The notes under the pieces are model-generated. The model searched no databases and was not told where the DNA came from. It worked only from the letters and a program-made list of their open reading frames with translations. 19,076 nt of DNA from Moraxella caviae (lineage in GTDB: Bacteria; Pseudomonadota; Gammaproteobacteria; Pseudomonadales; Moraxellaceae), in NCBI RefSeq assembly GCF_002014985.1, contig NZ_MUXU01000075.1, positions 1-19,076 on the forward strand, in the 5' to 3' direction. This document shows, piece after piece, positions 15,977 to 19,076 of this stretch (the first letter of the stretch is position 1; the number at the start of each line of letters is the position of its first letter). The position numbers and the translations under genes were made by a program.

Positions 15977-16156
15977 ATGGCACACGATGCTTCAAACAAT
16001 AACCCAACCAAAGAAACTCTACACGCACTGGTCGGTATCGTACTATTTTTGGCGATGGTGCTTTTGATTGCGATTACTGCATTCTTGCGCCCAGCAGGCG
16101 AGCATCCAGCAGCAGAGCCTGTGGCAGCCGAAGCCAGCGCAGAAGCCGCTCAGTAA
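15977..16156 (+). CDS. Small single-span membrane protein, 59 residues, family not recognised
   Basis: ATG at 15977 to TAA at 16154-16156. A polar start (MAHDASNNNPTKETLHAL) is followed by one hydrophobic span (about 18-37, VGIVLFLAMVLLIAITAFL), then RPAGEH and an Ala/Glu/Pro-rich tail ending EASAEAAQ. There is no signal-peptidase or lipobox motif. Expression looks real: a strong promoter lies upstream, AGG is placed 6 bases before the ATG, and hairpins including a good terminator follow the stop. It is transcribed separately from lnt and nadR. I cannot assign a function; small proteins of this shape often attach to larger membrane complexes, which is only analogy. The acidic low-complexity tail could instead face the periplasm. 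Confidence 0.8.
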   Translation: MAHDASNNNPTKETLHALVGIVLFLAMVLLIAITAFLRPAGEHPAAEPVAAEASAEAAQ

Positions 16157-16163
16157 GACGCAC

Positions 16164-16260
16164 AAGGCTTTGGGCGCTCCCTAAGCCTTGTTTGTGATGA
16201 AAAGCACAAAGCAAGTGAAATTTGCTTGAACGTAACCCTGCGCCTGCGGGGTTTTGTTTT
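16164..16260 (+). terminator. Hairpin series and rho-independent terminator after the small gene
   Basis: Three hairpins follow the stop: CAAGGCTT with AAGCCTTG (about 16167-16194), AAGCAA with TTGCTT (about 16209-16227), and AACCCTGC (16234-16241) with GCGGGGTT (16246-16253) followed by TTTTGTTTT. The last has the form of an intrinsic terminator; the first two could be extra structure at the transcript 3' end. Confidence 0.7.
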
Positions 16261-16324
16261 GTGCGCTTTCGCCTTATTTTTCGCCTTTTAGTTCGCCCAA
16301 TTCATCAGCATTTTAGGACAGTCC

Positions 16325-17554
16325 ATGAATACGCCATCAAATCCTACGCCCAAAAATTCTTGCGCCGTTGGTGTGCTGATGGGCTATTTTGAGCCGCTTA
16401 ATTTGGGGCAGCTGCGTGAAATCGTGTGGGCGGCTGGGCAGGTTAAGACTTTGCACATCGTGGTTTTGCCACGTCCTGCACCAAATCCACGTTATCGGGT
16501 AACGCTTGCGGATAAGGCGCGGCATTTGCAAGTGGCGTGCGAGTTTTTTGATTTTGTCAAAATTCACACCGCAGACAGTCCAGAATTTGCGCCGCACCTT
16601 TCGGACGTGGCGTGGTCTTATGATGAAGCGTCAGCGCAAATCAGCGCCAAGCAGCTCAAAGAGCGTCTTTTGCGTGCGCTTTCATCTCATGACGAGAAAG
16701 GCATAGCGGACGATTTTTGTGTGTTTGCACGAGCGGACGTACATTCGGATTTGGCATTTTGTGCGGTGCCTGATGGCGGCTTTGATGGGCAGGCGATTTT
16801 TGCCAATCCAGCCACTCATTTTCACGCCATTCACCCAGCCGCACGCCAAAATTACACCAAGACGGTGTGCATTGTCGGCGGTGAAAGCTCTGGCAAAACC
16901 ACGCTTGTGCATAAACTTGCCAATCACTATGGCGCAACGTTTGCCCCTGAGATGGGCAGGTTGTACACGCACAGCGATTTGGGCGGTACGGAAGTGGGTT
17001 TGCAGTTTGCCGATTATGCCATTATTGCTGCGCGCCATGCCGATGCCATTCATCACGCCACACGCCACGCCAGTGCACCTGTTACTTTTGTGGATACGGA
17101 TTTTGTAACCACGCAGGCGTTTTGTGAAGAATACGAAGGCAAAACCGATGGCGTGGTGGCTGCCTTTGCCGACAGCGTGCGGCTGGATTTGACCATCATG
17201 CTGGATAATAATGTGGCGTGGGTGGCGGACGGAATGCGCTCTTTGGGTGATGATGACGCAAGGGCGCGCTTTCGTGGGCGGCTTGCCGAAATTTTCATGC
17301 GCCATGGCATTGCACCTGCGCTGATTGACGATGCCGATTATCACAAACGCTACGAGCAAGCGGTGGCGATGATTGATGCGTGGCTGTATGATGACGTGCC
17401 GCCAGATGCTGCCGATTTGCGCCAATTTATCCAAAACCAATCCGCTCAAAACCAATCCGCTCAAAACCAAGCTACCCAAGTTCAACACGCTCAAACAAAA
17501 GACGCACTCACCGCCAATGCGTCTGCCACAAGCACCGAAGGAGATGCGCCATGA
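16325..17554 (+). CDS. nadR: NadR-like protein: degenerate NMN adenylyltransferase domain plus nicotinamide riboside kinase domain
   Basis: 409 residues. The N-terminal part (about 13-175) aligns with the NadR nucleotidyltransferase start (VGVLMGYFEPLNLGQLREIV, then VKTLHIVV), but the usual HxGH appears as NLGQ and no SGTxIR motif is seen, so adenylyl transfer is doubtful. The C-terminal part (about 178-360) is an intact P-loop kinase: Walker A GGESSGKTT (185-193), PEMGRLY, TFVDTDFVTTQ (254-264) and the lid WVADGMRSLGDDDARARFRGRL. It would phosphorylate nicotinamide riboside to NMN. There is no N-terminal helix-turn-helix. The tail (369-409) is Q/N/A-rich, with a 15-base DNA repeat. The ATG at 16325 has AGGA 7 bases ahead. 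It overlaps pnuC by 4 bases (ATGA), coupling uptake to phosphorylation. Confidence 0.87.
   Translation: MNTPSNPTPKNSCAVGVLMGYFEPLNLGQLREIVWAAGQVKTLHIVVLPRPAPNPRYRVTLADKARHLQVACEFFDFVKIHTADSPEFAPHLSDVAWSYDEASAQISAKQLKERLLRALSSHDEKGIADDFCVFARADVHSDLAFCAVPDGGFDGQAIFANPATHFHAIHPAARQNYTKTVCIVGGESSGKTTLVHKLANHYGATFAPEMGRLYTHSDLGGTEVGLQFADYAIIAARHADAIHHATRHASAPVTFVDTDFVTTQAFCEEYEGKTDGVVAAFADSVRLDLTIMLDNNVAWVADGMRSLGDDDARARFRGRLAEIFMRHGIAPALIDDADYHKRYEQAVAMIDAWLYDDVPPDAADLRQFIQNQSAQNQSAQNQATQVQHAQTKDALTANASATSTEGDAP
17432..17476 (+). repeat. 15-base in-frame tandem repeat in the nadR tail
   Basis: Three 15-base units: CAAAACCAATCCGCT (17432-17446), an identical copy (17447-17461), and CAAAACCAAGCTACC (17462-17476). 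They encode repeated QNQSA-type residues near the C-terminus. Unit loss or gain keeps the frame. Confidence 0.85.
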
Positions 17555-18300
17555 AAATTCGCCTTTTGGATAACATCACAGGTCAAGGCGAGCAAGATTG
17601 GAGCTTGCATTGGATTTTGCTGTGGTTTGCCTGCGGTGTGGTGGCGTTGTATTTGGGATTTTGGTTCACCACCACGCAGACGGCTTTGGACTGGTTTTAT
17701 TTGGCGGTGTCTGTCGTTGGGCTTTTGTGCGTGGTAGGTTTGTCGTTTCGTAAAAACGTGCTGGGCAATGGCTTTGGTATGCTGGCGACATCTGGCGAAG
17801 TGGTGGTGCAAGCGACCGCTGGCGCAGTGGGGCTTATGCTTGCGCCGCTGTTTAATTTTTTCACGCACGCTTATGGCGCATGGCATTGGCACAAGCACAC
17901 AGGCGATGACGGCTTGATGATTCCAAAGTCGGCAAATCATGCCATTTGGCTTATCACCATCGTGTTTGTGGTGGTGGGGCTGCTTTTATTCCCTGTGATT
18001 AACGATTGGCTGTTTGCCAAGGGTTTTGGCGTGATTGCCAAAGATGGCGAGACGCTGTTTGGGGTCAGTTTTTTCTGGATTAATGTGGCGGCATTTGTGC
18101 TGTCCATCGCCGCGCAGACGACCATGATTTTGCGTTATTCGTTCAACTGGTGGATTTGGATTGCGGTGAATTTTGTGTGGTTGCTGGTCAATTTGATGAC
18201 GCATAATTACATTTTCGCCATTCAAACGGTGATTTACCAAATCAATTCGGTGGTGGGATTGTACGGCTGGTATCGCAGCGAGCAGCTGGCAAAGGCGTAA
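17551..18300 (+). CDS. pnuC: PnuC-family nicotinamide riboside transporter
   Basis: An inner-membrane facilitator for nicotinamide riboside; trapping by phosphorylation drives uptake. The 249 residues hold about seven hydrophobic segments (near 22-40, 45-62, 85-105, 130-147, 170-190, 195-215 and 220-240). The C-terminal half has the family pattern: SIAAQTTMILRYSFNWWIWIAVNFVWLLVNL, then FAIQTVIYQINSVVGLYGWYRS. AAGGAG lies 7 bases before the ATG and the start overlaps the nadR stop, so the two form an operon. The product and the adjacent kinase make a complete NR uptake-to-NMN route. The 3' flank has no strong terminator. Confidence 0.93.
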   Translation: MKIRLLDNITGQGEQDWSLHWILLWFACGVVALYLGFWFTTTQTALDWFYLAVSVVGLLCVVGLSFRKNVLGNGFGMLATSGEVVVQATAGAVGLMLAPLFNFFTHAYGAWHWHKHTGDDGLMIPKSANHAIWLITIVFVVVGLLLFPVINDWLFAKGFGVIAKDGETLFGVSFFWINVAAFVLSIAAQTTMILRYSFNWWIWIAVNFVWLLVNLMTHNYIFAIQTVIYQINSVVGLYGWYRSEQLAKA

Positions 18301-18423
18301 TGGTGCTTGCAAGCGAGCAATCTTTGTAGTATCGTATTTTACACGGCTAACTTTTAGTCAATTTTTAGCCAAGTTAAATTCTTAAAAAATCAAATTTCAG
18401 CCAAGCCAATCAAGGAGTTGATG

Positions 18424-18867
18424 ATGTTGCGCCAATTATTTCGTTCTGCCAAGCCACTGGACGTGTGGCTCAAAGAATATGCCACCAGCCACAAAAACGC
18501 CACCAATAAACGCATTCATTATGTCTGCGTGCCGATTATTTTTCTGACGATTGTTGCTTTATTGACGCATATTTCTTGGTGGCTGGCGGTGGGTATCAGC
18601 GTGCTGGCGCTGTGGTTTTATGTGCGCTTATCGGTGTCGCTTGCTGTTGCCATGCTGGTGTTTATCGTGCTGTGCTTTGGTGCGGCGTTATTGCCTGTGA
18701 ATGCGTGGTTTTGGGCGGCGGTGTTTGCGATTGCTTGGGTGGGGCAGTTTGTGGGGCATAAGATTGAAGGCGCAAAACCGTCTTTCTTTGAGGATTTGCA
18801 ATTTTTGCTCATCGGGCCTGCGTGGGTGGCGATGAATGTGCTTGGCAAAACGCCAAAAACCGCTTAG
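18424..18867 (+). CDS. Mpo1-like / DUF962 family membrane protein
   Basis: A 147-residue protein starting MLRQLFRSAKPLDVWLKEYATSHKNATNKRIHYVCVPII. The paired histidines spaced by nine (SHKNATNKRIH), four or so membrane segments, and the late GHKIEGAKPSFFEDLQFLLIGPAW block are the pattern of the DUF962 / YGL010w-like family. Its yeast member Mpo1 is an Fe(II)-dependent dioxygenase acting on 2-hydroxy fatty acids; bacterial members are largely uncharacterised, so activity is inferred. The start is set by AAGGAG at 18412-18417: the ATG at 18424 gives 6-base spacing, the ATG at 18421 gives 3, and a TTG at 18418 gives none. It is 123 bases after pnuC and may be transcribed with it. Confidence 0.88.
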   Translation: MLRQLFRSAKPLDVWLKEYATSHKNATNKRIHYVCVPIIFLTIVALLTHISWWLAVGISVLALWFYVRLSVSLAVAMLVFIVLCFGAALLPVNAWFWAAVFAIAWVGQFVGHKIEGAKPSFFEDLQFLLIGPAWVAMNVLGKTPKTA

Positions 18868-18936
18868 GTTGGATAATTTGTAAGTTGGTTTGATGGTAAA
18901 TGGTAAATTGTAGGCTGGTTTAGCGATAAATCGTCA

Positions 18937-19015
18937 GTTGGGTTGGCGAAGCATAGCTCAATATTTTTAAGATAAACTCTTGAATTTGTTGGGTTTTCGT
19001 TTCACTCAACCCAAC
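18937..19015. repeat. GTTGGGTT-family repeats, decayed copy A3 and copy A2 facing each other
   Basis: GTTGGGTTGGCGAAG (from 18937) through CTCAATATTTTTAA resembles copy A1 in the forward direction but with a decayed right arm. About 50 bases on, GTTGGGTT (18988-18995) and AACCCAAC (19008-19015) form an intact copy in the opposite orientation, with flanking AAGATA shared with A1. The stretch from 18868 to the window end holds no gene. Upstream, TTGGTTTGATGGTAAAT and CTGGTTTAGCGATAAAT may be further decayed units. Confidence 0.65.
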
Positions 19016-19076
19016 CTACTTATTGTTCTTTAATTTAAACCACAAATCGGTTTGGTGTTGTAGATACCATCCCCAC

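Noticed and set aside
15685..16011. 108-codon minus-strand frame over the lnt end and the small gene promoter
   Set aside because: No coding character and it overlaps a strong plus-strand promoter.
16682..17494. 270-codon open frame antisense to nadR
   Set aside because: Mirror of the nadR codon pattern; the sense strand has the kinase motifs and overlaps pnuC.

Overview
This 19,076-base window looks like chromosomal DNA of a gammaproteobacterium in the Moraxellaceae, most likely Moraxella or a close relative. The basis is protein character and gene order (gacS/barA-type kinase, cysM and rlmD side by side), AT-rich gaps full of AAATTTT and TTGGCAAA words, and several dispersed GTTGGGTT-type palindromes of a kind I associate with this group. 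The species is inference. There are no insertion sequences, CRISPR arrays, phage genes or rRNA genes.

Left part (1-4533), all on the minus strand: a RelE-family toxin with its Phd/YefM-family antitoxin, rlmD (23S rRNA U1939 methyltransferase), a PolB-type DEDDy 3'-5' exonuclease and cysM (cysteine synthase B). Palindromic repeats sit before rlmD and before the exonuclease gene, and rho-independent terminators follow rlmD and cysM. In several gammaproteobacteria rlmD is followed by relA and mazG; here a toxin-antitoxin pair and a repeat lie there instead.

Middle part (4913-11536): a plus-strand hybrid histidine kinase of the GacS/BarA family (HAMP, HisKA, HATPase, receiver, HPt), valS (valyl-tRNA synthetase) with a strong terminator, then a minus-strand tRNA-Ser(GGA) with its own promoter and terminator.

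Right part (11699-19076): a minus-strand Tat-exported PhoX-type phosphatase whose promoter carries four 7-base PHO-like repeats at an 11-base period in front of a -10 box, which suggests PhoB control. Divergent from it is lnt (apolipoprotein N-acyltransferase). Next come a 59-codon single-membrane-span protein with its own promoter and terminator, a NadR-like protein with a degenerate NMN-adenylyltransferase domain and an intact kinase domain, translationally coupled to pnuC (nicotinamide riboside transporter), and an Mpo1-like/DUF962 membrane protein. The window ends in inverted and decayed copies of the palindromic repeat, also present at position 12. This suggests that an assembly contig may have broken at repeats.

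Most genes are housekeeping. The less ordinary items are the PHO-type promoter, the small membrane protein, the degenerate NadR, the structured cysM leader, the toxin-antitoxin operator built of 9-base repeats, and two in-frame coding tandem repeats (in gacS and nadR). I saw no clear previously undescribed multi-gene system.
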